A stretch of DNA of 64,000 nt from positions 29,562 to 93,561 of the forward strand of contig JASGFF010000001.1 of assembly GCA_047605685.1 (NCBI GenBank), read 5' to 3'. Positions 33,857 through 43,843 of the stretch are shown in pieces. The notes beneath the pieces were generated by a model. It worked only from the letters and a program-made list of their open reading frames with translations, did not search any database and was not told the DNA's origin. Within the stretch, counting starts at the first letter, position 1. Each line of letters starts with the position of its first letter. Origin of the DNA: JAUASV01 sp047605685 (GTDB lineage Bacteria > Actinomycetota > Actinomycetes > Actinomycetales > Microbacteriaceae). The position numbers and the translations under genes are program-made.

Positions 33857-34807
33857 GTGCGGATCACAGTGCTGGCCGGGGGTGTCGGAGGTTCCCGGTT
33901 CCTTGTCGGGGTGCGCGCGATGGAGCCGGCGCCGGAGATCACCGCGATCGTGAACACCGGCGACGACGCCTGGGTCGCCGGGCTGCGCATCGCCCCCGAT
34001 CTGGACACGATCATGTACCGGCTCGCCGGGGTGAACGACGAGGAGCGCGGCTGGGGCCGGGCCGGCGAGAGCGAGCGCGTGAGCGCCGAGCTGAGCGCCT
34101 GGGGGGTCGGCTGGCCGTGGTTCACGCTCGGCGACCTCGACCTCGGCGCCCACATCGCGCGCACCGCCTGGCTGCGCGAGGGTGCGAGCCTGAGCGAGGC
34201 GACCCGCCGGTTGGCATCCCGCTGGGACCTCGGCGTCGCGCTGCTGCCGGCGACCGACGACGAGCAGCAGACCTGGGTGCGGCTCGCCGACGGCGAGTCG
34301 ATGCACTTCCAGGAGTGGTGGGTGCGGCTGCGCGCCGGCCGGCCCGCCATCGGCTTCGAGGCGCGCGGTGAGGCCCGGCCGGCACCCGGCGTGCTCGAGG
34401 CGATCGCGGATGCCGACGCCGTGCTGCTCGCCCCGAGCAACCCCGTCGTCTCGATCGGGGCGATCCTGCGGGTGCCGGGCATCGCCGAGGCGCTGCGCGA
34501 CACCGCGGCGCCGGTCGTCGGCGTCTCCCCGATCATCGGCGGCGCGGTCGTGCGCGGCATGGCCGACGCCTGCCTCGCCGCGATCGGCGTCGAGACGGAT
34601 GCCGCGGCCGTGGCGCTGCACTACGGCGCGCGCACCCGCGGCGGCGTCCTCGACGGCTGGCTCGTGGGCGAGGAGGACGCGGCATCCGTGCCCGCGATCG
34701 AGGCCGCGGGCATCCGGGCGCGCGCGGTGCCGCTGTGGATGCGCGACGTCGAGCGCTCGCGCGCGCTCGCCGCCGCAGCCCTTGCCCTCGCCGGCGTGGC
34801 GCGCTGA
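33857..34807 (+). CDS. cofD: 2-phospho-L-lactate transferase, coenzyme F420 biosynthesis (CofD/FbiA)
   Basis: A 316-residue protein with CofD landmarks: N-terminal VLAGGVGGSRFLVGV, IVNTGDDAWVAGLRIAPDLDTIMYRLAG, and LAPSNPVVSIGAILRVPGI followed by VVGVSPIIGG. It joins the lactyl-phospho-guanosine (or the phosphoenolpyruvate-derived equivalent) to Fo. The GTG start at 33857 begins the conserved domain. The other F420 genes (fbiB, fbiC, fbiD) are not in the window, so it is an isolated member here. Its presence fits an actinobacterial host with F420-dependent enzymes. Confidence 0.93.
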   Translation: MRITVLAGGVGGSRFLVGVRAMEPAPEITAIVNTGDDAWVAGLRIAPDLDTIMYRLAGVNDEERGWGRAGESERVSAELSAWGVGWPWFTLGDLDLGAHIARTAWLREGASLSEATRRLASRWDLGVALLPATDDEQQTWVRLADGESMHFQEWWVRLRAGRPAIGFEARGEARPAPGVLEAIADADAVLLAPSNPVVSIGAILRVPGIAEALRDTAAPVVGVSPIIGGAVVRGMADACLAAIGVETDAAAVALHYGARTRGGVLDGWLVGEEDAASVPAIEAAGIRARAVPLWMRDVERSRALAAAALALAGVAR

Positions 34808-34843
34808 CCGCGCGGGGAGCGCAGAGTCCAGCGCCCGCGCAGC

Positions 34844-36006
<1,163 letters not shown>

Positions 36007-36010
<4 letters not shown>

Positions 36011-36684
36011 GCCGGGCTGCCCTGCCCGATGCGCAGCCCGGTGAGCCGCTCCACCTCGACGCGGGTCACCGAGCCGAACAGCTCGCGCGCGGCGAAGCCC
36101 TCGGGGGTGACGTCGAAGACGCCGACATCCGTGTACACCCGGGTGACGCAGCGCACGCCGGTGAGCGGGTAGCTGCACGCGGCGACGAGCTTCGGGGCGC
36201 CGTCGCGGGTGAGCAGGTCAGTCATCACGTACACGCTCTTGGCGCCGATGGCGAGGTCCATGGCGCCGCCGACGGCCGGGATCGCGCCGGGTGCGCCCGT
36301 CGACCAGTTGGCGAGGTCGCCGTGCTCGGAGACCTGGAAGGCGCCGAGCACGCAGACGTCGATGTGGCCGCCGCGCATCATCGCGAAGGAGTCGGCGTGG
36401 TGGAAGTAGCTCGCGCCGGGCAGCTCGGTGACCGGCTCCTTGCCGGCGTTGATGAGGTCGGGGTCGATGCGCCCGGGCTCGGGGGCGCCGCCCATGCCGA
36501 GCATGCCGTTCTCGGTGTGCAGCACGATCTCGACGCCCGCGGGCAGGTGCGAGCTGACGAGCGTCGGGGCGCCGATGCCGAGGTTGACGTAGGAGCCCTC
36601 GGGGATGTCGGCGGCGATGCGCGCCGCGAGCTCGGCACGGCTGATGCCGGCGGGCCGGGGCGGCGCCGCGGTGGATGCGGACAT
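36007..36684 (-). CDS. pcaJ: 3-oxoacid CoA-transferase subunit B (PcaJ-like)
   Basis: A 225-residue beta subunit with GSYVNLGIGAPTLVSSHLP and the catalytic glutamate in LHTENGMLGMG, plus GGAMDLAIGAKSVYVMTDLLTRDG. It works as a heterotetramer with subunit A, transferring CoA from succinyl-CoA to beta-ketoadipate. The A subunit is encoded on the opposite strand 139 bp away instead of next to it in the same operon. Confidence 0.88.
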
Positions 36685-36823
36685 GGGCGACCTCCTCGCT
36701 GCTTGCCCCCGAGAATAGACCCGATTACGCTATCCGTACAGTCGTGCGCAATGCGAACACATCGCGCGGGGCGAGCGCGGCGGCCGCCGCGCGGGCGGAC
36801 CCTATCAAAGCAGGAGCGTGCCG
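36685..36823. promoter_or_regulatory. Divergent promoter region between CoA-transferase subunits
   Basis: The 139-bp gap must carry promoters for both subunit genes. It contains the only AT-richer stretch nearby (36720-36755). IclR-type PcaR sites are expected here, but I could not assign a convincing palindrome. Confidence 0.45.
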
Positions 36824-37534
36824 ATGATCTCGAAGATCAGCCCCAGCCTCGAGGCGGCGGTCGCGGACATCCCCGACGGCGCCACCGTGATGATCGGCGG
36901 CTTCGGCCGCGCCGGCCAGCCCGTCGAGCTCATCGACGCGCTCATCGAGCAGGGCGCCACCGGGCTGACGATCGTCAACAACAACGCCGGCAACGGCGAG
37001 GTCGGCCTCGCCCGGCTCATCGGGCTCGGCCGAGTGCGCCGGATGGTCTGCTCCTTTCCCCGGCAGGTCGACTCGCAGATCTTCGACGCGAGGTATCGCG
37101 CCGGCGAGATCGAGCTCGAGCTCGTGCCGCAGGGCAATCTCGCCGAGCGCATCCGGGCCGCGGGGGCGGGAATCGGCGGCTTCTACACCCCGACCGGCTA
37201 CGGCACCGAGCTCGCCGAGGGCAAGGAGGTGCGTGAGATCGAGGGCCGGCACTACGTGCTCGAATACCCGATCCGGGCGGACGTCGCGCTCATCCGCGCC
37301 CTCGCCGGCGATCGTTTCGGCAACCTCGTCTACCGCAAGACCAGCCGCAACTTCGGGCCGATCATGGCGGCCGCCGCCCGCACCACGATCGCCCAGGTCG
37401 ACCGGGTCGTCGAGCTCGGCGAGCTCGACCCGGAGGCCGTGGTGACGCCCGGCATCTACGTGCAGCGCGTGGTGCAGGTCGCCGAGCGGCCCTGGCTGCG
37501 CGACGGCGAGTTCGTCGGCGCCGAAAGCGCCTGA
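36824..37534 (+). CDS. pcaI: 3-oxoacid CoA-transferase subunit A (PcaI-like)
   Basis: A 236-residue alpha subunit with DGATVMIGGFGRAGQPVELIDAL, IVNNNAGNGEVGLARLI and GGFYTPTGYGTELAEGKEV, the PcaI-type pattern. AGGAG at 36812-36816 fixes ATG 36824 over an upstream GTG. It is followed by an IclR gene with a one-base TGATG overlap. Confidence 0.88.
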   Translation: MISKISPSLEAAVADIPDGATVMIGGFGRAGQPVELIDALIEQGATGLTIVNNNAGNGEVGLARLIGLGRVRRMVCSFPRQVDSQIFDARYRAGEIELELVPQGNLAERIRAAGAGIGGFYTPTGYGTELAEGKEVREIEGRHYVLEYPIRADVALIRALAGDRFGNLVYRKTSRNFGPIMAAAARTTIAQVDRVVELGELDPEAVVTPGIYVQRVVQVAERPWLRDGEFVGAESA

Positions 37535-38274
37535 TGTCCGAGCACGTGCAGTCCCTCGAGCGGGGGCTGGCCGTCATCCGCTCCTTCCACGCGGAGGCGC
37601 CCAGCCGGACCCTCAGCGAGGTGGCCCGGGCCACGGGCCTCAACCGAGCGACGGCGCGACGCTTCCTGCTCACCCTCGCCGGGCTCGGCTACGTGCGCTC
37701 GGACGGGCGCGACTTCGCGCTCACGCCCCGAGTGCTCGAGCTCGGCTACGCCTACCTCTCCGGCCTCGGCCTGCCCGAGATCGCGCAACCGCACCTCGAG
37801 GCGCTCTCGCACGAGGTGGGCGAGTCGGCGTCGGCATCCGTGCTCGACGGGGCCGACATCGTCTACGTCGCGCGCGTGCCGGTGCGCCGCATCATGAGCG
37901 TGCGCCTCACCGTCGGCACCCGGCTGCCGGCCGCGGCCACCTCGATGGGGCGCGTGCTGCTCGCGGCGCTGCCGGACGCCGAGCGGGATGCCGTGATCGC
38001 GCGGCTTCCCGAGACGCCCGCCGCCGCCCGCCGCCTCGTCGCGGCCGTGCGCGAGGCCCGCGAGCAGGGCTGGGCGCTCGTCGACCAGGAGCTCGAGCCC
38101 GGGCTGTGCTCCATCGCGGTCCCGCTGCACGCCGAGGGCCGGGTGGTCGCGGCCATCAACGTCGCGGTCGCCGCCAGCTCCGACGCCGCCGAGCGGCTGC
38201 GCTCCGTCGTGCTGCCCGCGCTGCGCACCGCCGCGGCCCGCATCGAGGACGACATCGCGCACGTCGGCGGCTGA
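37534..38274 (+). CDS. IclR-family regulator (PcaR-like)
   Basis: A 246-residue IclR protein. The winged HTH (SLERGLAVIRSFHAEAPSRTLSEVARATGLNRATARRFLLTLAGLGYV) is followed by an effector domain with SVRLTVGTRLPAAATSMGRVLLAAL. Its similarity to PcaR and its coupling to the CoA-transferase gene suggest control of the beta-ketoadipate genes on both strands by a pathway intermediate. Confidence 0.87.
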   Translation: MSEHVQSLERGLAVIRSFHAEAPSRTLSEVARATGLNRATARRFLLTLAGLGYVRSDGRDFALTPRVLELGYAYLSGLGLPEIAQPHLEALSHEVGESASASVLDGADIVYVARVPVRRIMSVRLTVGTRLPAAATSMGRVLLAALPDAERDAVIARLPETPAAARRLVAAVREAREQGWALVDQELEPGLCSIAVPLHAEGRVVAAINVAVAASSDAAERLRSVVLPALRTAAARIEDDIAHVGG

Positions 38275-38287
38275 GCCGGGCTGGACG

Positions 38288-38325
38288 CCCGTCGGGGAGG
38301 CCGCCATGGCAGCCTCCCCGACGGG
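38288..38325. terminator. Bidirectional terminator
   Basis: Perfect 14-bp arms (38288-38301 and 38312-38325) with a 10-nt loop lie between two convergent genes, so the hairpin can stop transcription from both sides. Confidence 0.8.
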
Positions 38326-38334
38326 TGCGCGGGG

Positions 38335-39642
38335 TCAGCCCGCGGCGTCGATCTCGCCTTGGAGCTCGCTGATGAACGCGTCCGCCGCGTCCAATGGCTC
38401 GCTCTGGCCGGCGAAGACCTCCTGTGTGTACCGCTCGAGGATGTCCTCGATGGTGGAGGCGCCGTTGGGGGTCGGCGCCGGGGTGTCACCCGGGGTGATG
38501 CTGTCCAGGTAGGCGATCGCGGCCTGGTCCGTCTCGGTCAGGCTCGAGGTGATCGCCTCACGGATCTCGTTGTTGGCGGGCACGCCGCGCTCGGTCCCGA
38601 GGATCGCACCGGCCTCGTCGCTGTTGAGCATGAAGTCCACGAACGCGGCGGCCTCGGCCGGGTGCTCGCTCTGGGACGAGATGGACCAGTACATCGACGG
38701 CTTGTAGAAGTAGGGGTTGACGTCGTCCGGCTCCGGCAGCTTCAGCAGCACGAAGTCGTCGCCGCTCGCGGCCTGGATCGCCGTGATCTGCGTGTTCCAC
38801 AGGGTGCCCATCGCCACGGCGTTGGTCGCCAGCGCTCCGGCGCCGATACCCGCGTTCTGGCTCTCGGTGATCTCCGCCGCCGACTGCATGCCGCCCGAGG
38901 ACTGCAGGTCGAGCTCGAACTGCCACATGTCGGCCAGCGCCTGCGGGTCCAGCGCCACCGATCCGTCGTCATCGAACAGCTCGCCGCCCTCCGAGCGCGC
39001 CCAGTACTTGACGCTCCCGGTCTCGAAGCCGCCGATCTGCGCCGATCCGGTGATCGCGCCGTCGCTGGCCTCGGTCAGCTCGTCGGCGAGCGCCGCGTAG
39101 TCGTCCCAGCTCCAGGTGTCGTCGTCCGGCAGATCGACGCCGTACTGGTCGAACAACGTCTTGTTCGCGATGATCGCGTACACGGTCACGCCGATCGGGA
39201 TCGCGTACTGGGTGTCGTCGACCTTGCCGAGGTCGACCGTCGACTCGTCGAAGTTGGAGGTGTCGATGCTGAGGTCGCTGAGGTCGTACAGGGATCCGCG
39301 GCTGGCGTAGGAGGAGAGATAGGTCTCGTCCATCTGGACGACGTCAGGCATGTCGCCGGCGGCGGTCTCGGTGGCCAGCTGGTCCCAGTAACCGGTCCAG
39401 TCGGTGTACTGCGGCTCGACGGTGATGTTCGGGTACTCCTTCTCGAACGCGTCGATCGCCTCCTGGGTCAGCTGCACGCGCGTGTCGCCGCCCCAGAACG
39501 TGGCGGTGATGGTGACCGGGTCGGTGCTCAGCGCGGTCACCGACGAGCTGCTCGAGCCGGAGCAGCCCGCCAGCACGGCGGCCCCGCCCAGCGCCATGGC
39601 GACGGCCGCTACCGCGCGCCGCTGGTTCTTGCCTGTGATCAT
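38335..39642 (-). CDS. Sugar ABC transporter substrate-binding lipoprotein (family 1)
   Basis: A 435-residue CUT1-type binding protein with signal MITGKNQRRAVAAVAMALGGAAVLAGC and a Ser-rich linker, then TITATFWGGDTRVQLTQEAIDAFEKEYPNITVEPQYTDWTGYWDQLATETAAGDMPDVVQMD. AGGAGAG precedes the ATG. It is the last gene of a permease-permease-binding protein operon. Again no ATPase is encoded. Two LacI-type operators sit upstream of the operon; the ligand is unknown but belongs to the module of the giant beta-helix protein. Confidence 0.9.
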   Translation of the reverse strand: MITGKNQRRAVAAVAMALGGAAVLAGCSGSSSSSVTALSTDPVTITATFWGGDTRVQLTQEAIDAFEKEYPNITVEPQYTDWTGYWDQLATETAAGDMPDVVQMDETYLSSYASRGSLYDLSDLSIDTSNFDESTVDLGKVDDTQYAIPIGVTVYAIIANKTLFDQYGVDLPDDDTWSWDDYAALADELTEASDGAITGSAQIGGFETGSVKYWARSEGGELFDDDGSVALDPQALADMWQFELDLQSSGGMQSAAEITESQNAGIGAGALATNAVAMGTLWNTQITAIQAASGDDFVLLKLPEPDDVNPYFYKPSMYWSISSQSEHPAEAAAFVDFMLNSDEAGAILGTERGVPANNEIREAITSSLTETDQAAIAYLDSITPGDTPAPTPNGASTIEDILERYTQEVFAGQSEPLDAADAFISELQGEIDAAG

Positions 39643-39722
39643 GTGTGTCTCTCCTATGAGATCAGCGATGTGATTGATGCGGATACGGGGCAGAGGCCCC
39701 GGGGTCCGGCGACGACGCCGGC

Positions 39723-40625
39723 TTACTTTCCTCCCGTGGTGGCGATTCCCTTGACGAGGAACCGCTGGCCGAAGAGGAAGATCAGGAAGACCGGGATCAA
39801 CGAGACGACGCTCATGGCGAACACCGCGCCCCAGTTGGTGACGCCCTGCGAGTCGACGAACGCGCGGAGCGCGAGCGGAGTGGTGTACATCTCGGGCTTG
39901 GTCAGGTAGATCAGCTGCGAGAAGAAGTCGTTCCACGTCCAGATGAAGGTGAAGATCACCGTCGTGCCGAGCGCGGGGACCATCAGCGGCAGCATGATCT
40001 GCGTGAAGATCCGCAGATGGCCGGCCCCGTCGATCCGTGCCGCCTCGTCGAGCTCGCGCGGGATGCCGCGGATGAACTGCACCATCAGGAAGACGAAGAA
40101 CGCGTCGGTCGCGAACAGCTTGGGCAGGATCAGCGGCCAGAACGTGTTCACCAGGTTCACCTGCGAGAACATGATGTACTGCGGGACGATGATCACGTGG
40201 ATGGGGACCATGATCGTGACCAGCATGATCGCGAACCACCACCGCTTGCCTCGGAAGTCGAGCCGGGCGAAGGCGTAGGCCGCGAGCGAGCAGGCCACGA
40301 GGTTGCCCGTGATCGCCCCGACCACCACGATCATCGAGTTGATCAGGTAGTGGCCGAAGGGCTGGGTCAGAGCCGACCAGCCGTCGATGTAGTTCGAGAT
40401 CTCGAAGTTCTTCAGCAGCAGGCTCGGGTTCCCGAAGATCCCGTCGTTGGGTCGCAGCGAGCTGACCACCATCCACAGGACGGGGTAGAGCATCAGCAGC
40501 GCGCCCAGGATGAGCACGACGTGCTTGACCAAGGCGCGCGCCGACTGCAGCACCTGCCGACGCCGGGCCGGGGTGCGGGTCACGGCCTGCTTCGGGACGG
40601 ACAGGATGGTGGATGTCTTAGTCAT
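39723..40625 (-). CDS. Sugar ABC transporter permease (MalG-like)
   Basis: A 300-residue permease with the EAA loop LDEAARIDGAGHLRIFTQIMLPLMVPALGTT and about six membrane segments. Its start overlaps the upstream permease gene by 8 bp. It pairs with the next entry to form the pore. Confidence 0.92.
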   Translation of the reverse strand: MTKTSTILSVPKQAVTRTPARRRQVLQSARALVKHVVLILGALLMLYPVLWMVVSSLRPNDGIFGNPSLLLKNFEISNYIDGWSALTQPFGHYLINSMIVVVGAITGNLVACSLAAYAFARLDFRGKRWWFAIMLVTIMVPIHVIIVPQYIMFSQVNLVNTFWPLILPKLFATDAFFVFLMVQFIRGIPRELDEAARIDGAGHLRIFTQIMLPLMVPALGTTVIFTFIWTWNDFFSQLIYLTKPEMYTTPLALRAFVDSQGVTNWGAVFAMSVVSLIPVFLIFLFGQRFLVKGIATTGGK

Positions 40626-41538
40626 CGTAGAAAACCCAGTACTTCGAGAGCCAGAAATTGAGAGCGGTGAACGCGCCGATGACCAGCACCAACAGCCATG
40701 CCAACGCCGACGCGTACCCCATGTCGAATGAGCCGAACGCTCGTTGATACAGGTAGAGCGAGAACACCAGCGTCGAGTCCGCCGGCCCGCCCGTCCCGCC
40801 CGAGACCACGAACGCCTGCGTGAACGACTGGAACGCGTGGATGATCTGCAGCACCAGGTTGAAGAAGATGATCGGGCTCAAAAGCGGCATCGTGATGCTC
40901 CGGAACTGCCGCCACCGACTCGCCCCATCTACCTGCGCGGCCTCGTAATACGACGTCGGGATCTGCCGCAGACCGGCCAGGAAGATCACCATCGGTGAGC
41001 CGAACGTCCACACGTTCAGCAGGATCAGGGTTGCCAACGCGGTATCAGGACTGGAGATCCAGCCCTGCCCCTGGATCCCGAAGAACGCGAGAGCATCGTT
41101 GACCAGGCCGCCCGTGCCGAACACCGTGCGCCACAGCACCGCGATCGCGACCGAGCCGCCGAGCAGCGACGGCAGATAGAACACCGACCGGTAGAACGAC
41201 AGTCCGCGCACTCCCCGGTCCAGGAACACCGCGAGCGCGAGTGCGAGCGCCAGTTGGAGCGGGACCGAGATGATCACGTAGAGGAACGTGTTGATCAACG
41301 ATCGCAGCAGACGCTCATCGCCGAACATCCGCACGATGTTGTCCAGTCCGTTGAACACCGGCGCCTGCAACAGGTTGTACTTCGTGAAGGCCAGCACCAA
41401 CGACGCCAGCATCGGCCCGGCCGTGATCAGCACCAGGCCGATGAACCAAGGGGTCAGGAACCAGGCCGCGGCGCGGTTATCCCGCTTGCTGCCTTTGCCG
41501 CCCTTCTCGAGCTTTCGAAGCTCTGCAAGCGCGCTCAT
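40618..41538 (-). CDS. Sugar ABC transporter permease (MalF-like)
   Basis: A 306-residue permease with YYEAAQVDGASRWRQFRSITMPLLSPIIFFNLVL as its EAA loop. ATG 41538 is taken as the start, but GTG 41547, which is closer to a GGAG, is also possible. It is the first gene of the importer operon, whose promoter region (41539-41700) holds two operator copies. Confidence 0.9.
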   Translation of the reverse strand: MSALAELRKLEKGGKGSKRDNRAAAWFLTPWFIGLVLITAGPMLASLVLAFTKYNLLQAPVFNGLDNIVRMFGDERLLRSLINTFLYVIISVPLQLALALALAVFLDRGVRGLSFYRSVFYLPSLLGGSVAIAVLWRTVFGTGGLVNDALAFFGIQGQGWISSPDTALATLILLNVWTFGSPMVIFLAGLRQIPTSYYEAAQVDGASRWRQFRSITMPLLSPIIFFNLVLQIIHAFQSFTQAFVVSGGTGGPADSTLVFSLYLYQRAFGSFDMGYASALAWLLVLVIGAFTALNFWLSKYWVFYDD

Positions 41539-42152
41539 ACGGTGCACCGGCTCCGGCTCACGACTGGCGACGACTTACGCGCACAGTTCCCTGTTCCCGC
41601 GACCACGATGCTCCTTCGAATCAAAAAGTGTTCGTTCACTATTTGGCTTTCCTCAAGATAGTGAACGATCACGAATCATGTCAAGATCGACCTGCGGGCG
41701 ACCTGCGGCATCCGCGGGCCGGGCGAATCACGTCGGCGCGACGAGGTGCCGGAACCATCCCGACGACGATCGCCCGAGCTCCGCGGCGGCGCATCGCGCG
41801 CAGACCGTCCTGCGCGCTCATCGGCTCCGCCTGGAGGTCGGATCGTTCGCCGTCATCGATTGCCCTTCGCCGTCGGAGTGCGCCCCGCGACGCGTCCGAA
41901 AGTCCGCCGCAGAGCCGATCGAATCGCCACTCTACGACACTCCGGCCGAAAAGTGTAAGCGCTTTCCCAAATTTGTCGGCGCTTTCATTTCCTAGGCGCG
42001 CGCGGACCGCCGCGCGGGCCGCCCCAGGCGTCGCGGGACCCGCCGACGCGGGCACGGCACACGCCCTTCCCCACACGGACGCCGTCGGCTGCGCCCCCTC
42101 GGCACGGTGACGGCGCCCGCCTCCGGAGTCGATCCGATCGCGACCGGCGTCG
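41539..42152. promoter_or_regulatory. Long promoter region of the sugar importer
   Basis: No gene was recognised in this 614-bp stretch. It holds two LacI-type operators (41627-41640 and 41660-41673). Near 41957-41964 it also has an AAGCGCTT palindrome in the context TGTAAGCGCTTTCC, resembling the general LacI/CcpA-type site. The rest is GC-rich with overlapping shadow frames. Confidence 0.55.
41627..41673. promoter_or_regulatory. Paired LacI operators upstream of the importer operon
   Basis: AGTGTTCGTTCACT (41627-41640) and AGTGAACGATCACG (41660-41673) are 33 bp apart centre to centre. Inside them CGTTCACTAT (41633-41642) and ATAGTGAACG (41658-41667) are perfect inverted copies. The same motif recurs at four other promoters of the region. 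Confidence 0.82.
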
Positions 42153-43550
42153 CTATGCGCTGCGGGGCGCGGGCCGCTCGCACCGGCCGACCAGGGATCT
42201 CACCCGGGCGCTGAAACCGGCGTCATCCGCGAGCCGGGAGTCGATCGTGCGCAGCATCGCCGCGACCGGGTCCCTCTCCGCCAGCGCCCCCGCGATCTCC
42301 GTGCCGCGGCTGTCCTCGCCCGCCACCCCGCGGCGCACCGCCGCGATCCAGGCGGCGATCACGAGGGCCGCGCCCTCGGCGGCACGGCCCGCACGACGCT
42401 CCGCCCGTGCGACCGGACCGATGCGCAGCGACAGCTTCGTCAGCGCGTCCGAGGCGATCTGCTCCAGCCGGTGCTCGATGCGCGGGTTCGCGAACCGTTC
42501 CCGAAGGGCGGCGCGATACGCATCGACCCCCAGGCCGTCGGGCAGCTGCCGCTCCGCCTCGTCCCACCAGCGCTCGACGGCTCGAGCGCATTCGGGGTCG
42601 GCCATCGCGTACGCCACCGTGTCGTGCCCACGGAGGCGGCCGAGCGCGGCGAGCAGCGTGTGGGCGCCGTTGAGCAGCCAGAGCTTGCGGGCCTCGTACG
42701 GCTCGATCTCGTCGACGAAGCGCGCTCCGGCCGATTCCCAGTCGGGACGCCCGGCCGGGAAGGCGCCCGAGAGCGTCCAGTCAGCGAACGGCTCCGCCGC
42801 CACCGGCACGGCATCCCGCCAGCCGGTGGCGGCGGCCACCTCCGCGGCGAGCTCGGCGTCGACGCGCGGCGTGATGCGGTCCACCGACGTCGAGACGAAG
42901 GACGCCGACGAGGTGATCCAGTCGACCAGGCCAGGCTCGACCTCGGCGGCCAGACGGGCGAGCGCCCGCCGCAGCGCGCCGCCGTTGTCCGGGAAGTTGT
43001 CGCAGGGCACGATCGCGAGCGGCCCCGCCCCGAGCCTGCGCCGCTCACGCAGTGCGGCGACGAGCCGCCCCGGCGTCGTCTCGCAGTGTCCGGCGGCGGC
43101 ACCGCGCAGGCGCGCCAGGTCGGCGGCGATGCCCGGATGGGCCAGGTCGAGGGCGCCGCTCGGATCGAGGCAGTACCCCGCCTCGGTGACCGTCAGCGTC
43201 ACGACGGCCGTGCGCGCGGCGGCGATGCCGGCGACGAGCGCCTCGACCTCGGTGCCGGCGTGGGCCGCGACGACGCTGTCGACGATCTCGAACCGGTCCC
43301 CGGCGAGCCCGCGCTCCACGAGCGTGAACAGTCCGTCCTGGGCGGCCAGGCGATGCGCCAGCTCCGCGCCGCGCCCGGCGAACGCGGCGATGCCCCACTC
43401 CCGGGCGTCGGCGGCGCGCGCCGTGTACCAGGCCTGGTGCGCGCGGTGGAAGGCGCCGAGCCCGATGTGCACGATCCGTGCCGGCGGCCGCCCGTCGGCG
43501 ACTCCCCGGGATCGCGCGAGGGCCTGGCGCGACAGCTGCCGCGCGGTCAC
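42153..43550 (-). CDS. Mannitol dehydrogenase / fructuronate reductase-family oxidoreductase
   Basis: About 465 residues of a long-chain polyol dehydrogenase. The N-terminal NAD motif is IVHIGLGAFHRAHQAWYT. The catalytic Lys-x4-Asn-x2-His signature is KLWLLNGAHTLL, preceded by SSASFVSTSVDRITPR. Family members reduce fructuronate, tagaturonate or fructose (UxuB, UxaB, MtlD); which applies is open. GTG 43550, overlapping the stop of a small upstream gene (GTGA), is preferred over the in-frame GTG 43568. Its promoter is shared with the LacI gene and contains an operator copy. Confidence 0.85.
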   Translation of the reverse strand: MTARQLSRQALARSRGVADGRPPARIVHIGLGAFHRAHQAWYTARAADAREWGIAAFAGRGAELAHRLAAQDGLFTLVERGLAGDRFEIVDSVVAAHAGTEVEALVAGIAAARTAVVTLTVTEAGYCLDPSGALDLAHPGIAADLARLRGAAAGHCETTPGRLVAALRERRRLGAGPLAIVPCDNFPDNGGALRRALARLAAEVEPGLVDWITSSASFVSTSVDRITPRVDAELAAEVAAATGWRDAVPVAAEPFADWTLSGAFPAGRPDWESAGARFVDEIEPYEARKLWLLNGAHTLLAALGRLRGHDTVAYAMADPECARAVERWWDEAERQLPDGLGVDAYRAALRERFANPRIEHRLEQIASDALTKLSLRIGPVARAERRAGRAAEGAALVIAAWIAAVRRGVAGEDSRGTEIAGALAERDPVAAMLRTIDSRLADDAGFSARVRSLVGRCERPAPRSA

Positions 43551-43702
43551 GGCCTGAACGCCCGACACGCGATGGCGTCCACCAGGCGGGAGCCGGGCTC
43601 GAGGCCGAACCGTTCCGACAGCGGGATGTCGCAGCCGGTGTCCGGGCCGTTCGGGAGGCGGCAGAACAGCGCTCTCGCGTCACTCGCGTCGTGTGCCGCC
43701 AT
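43547..43702 (-). CDS. 51-residue protein of unknown function upstream of the polyol dehydrogenase
   Basis: The frame reads MAAHDASDARALFCRLPNGPDTGCDIPLSERFGLEP...VDAIACRAFRP. It has an AGGGA site 2-6 nt before its ATG, GC-rich third positions like real genes here, and a stop overlapping the dehydrogenase start. I recognise no domain. It has three cysteines and could be a small metal-binding or leader protein, or the remnant of a longer gene. Confidence 0.45.
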   Translation of the reverse strand: MAAHDASDARALFCRLPNGPDTGCDIPLSERFGLEPGSRLVDAIACRAFRP

Positions 43703-43730
43703 GGTCCCTTGCATCGGATGGGCAAATAGT

Positions 43731-43744
43731 AGTGATCGTTCACG
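43731..43744. promoter_or_regulatory. LacI operator in the divergent lacI/dehydrogenase promoter
   Basis: AGTGATCGTTCACG matches the shared operator motif. On the plus strand TTCACG (43739-43744) and TACAGT (43761-43766) at 16 bp form a possible promoter for the LacI gene, so the repressor would regulate itself. Confidence 0.8.
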
Positions 43745-43813
43745 ATAACTACTGCCCGGCTACAGTAATCAATGATCACGACCGCGTCAATCGACCGTCC
43801 GGGGGAGGGGATC

Positions 43814-43843
43814 GTGGCCCAGCACACAGTGGCCCAGCACACA
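43814..43843. repeat. 15-bp tandem duplication at the LacI gene start
   Basis: Two perfect copies (43814-43828, 43829-43843), each beginning with GTG, duplicate the first five codons. Confidence 0.9.

Noticed and set aside
43568..43568. GTG 43568 as the start of the polyol dehydrogenase
   Set aside because: It lies inside the small upstream gene; GTG 43550 overlaps that gene's stop in the GTGA arrangement common in this window. The choice remains tentative.
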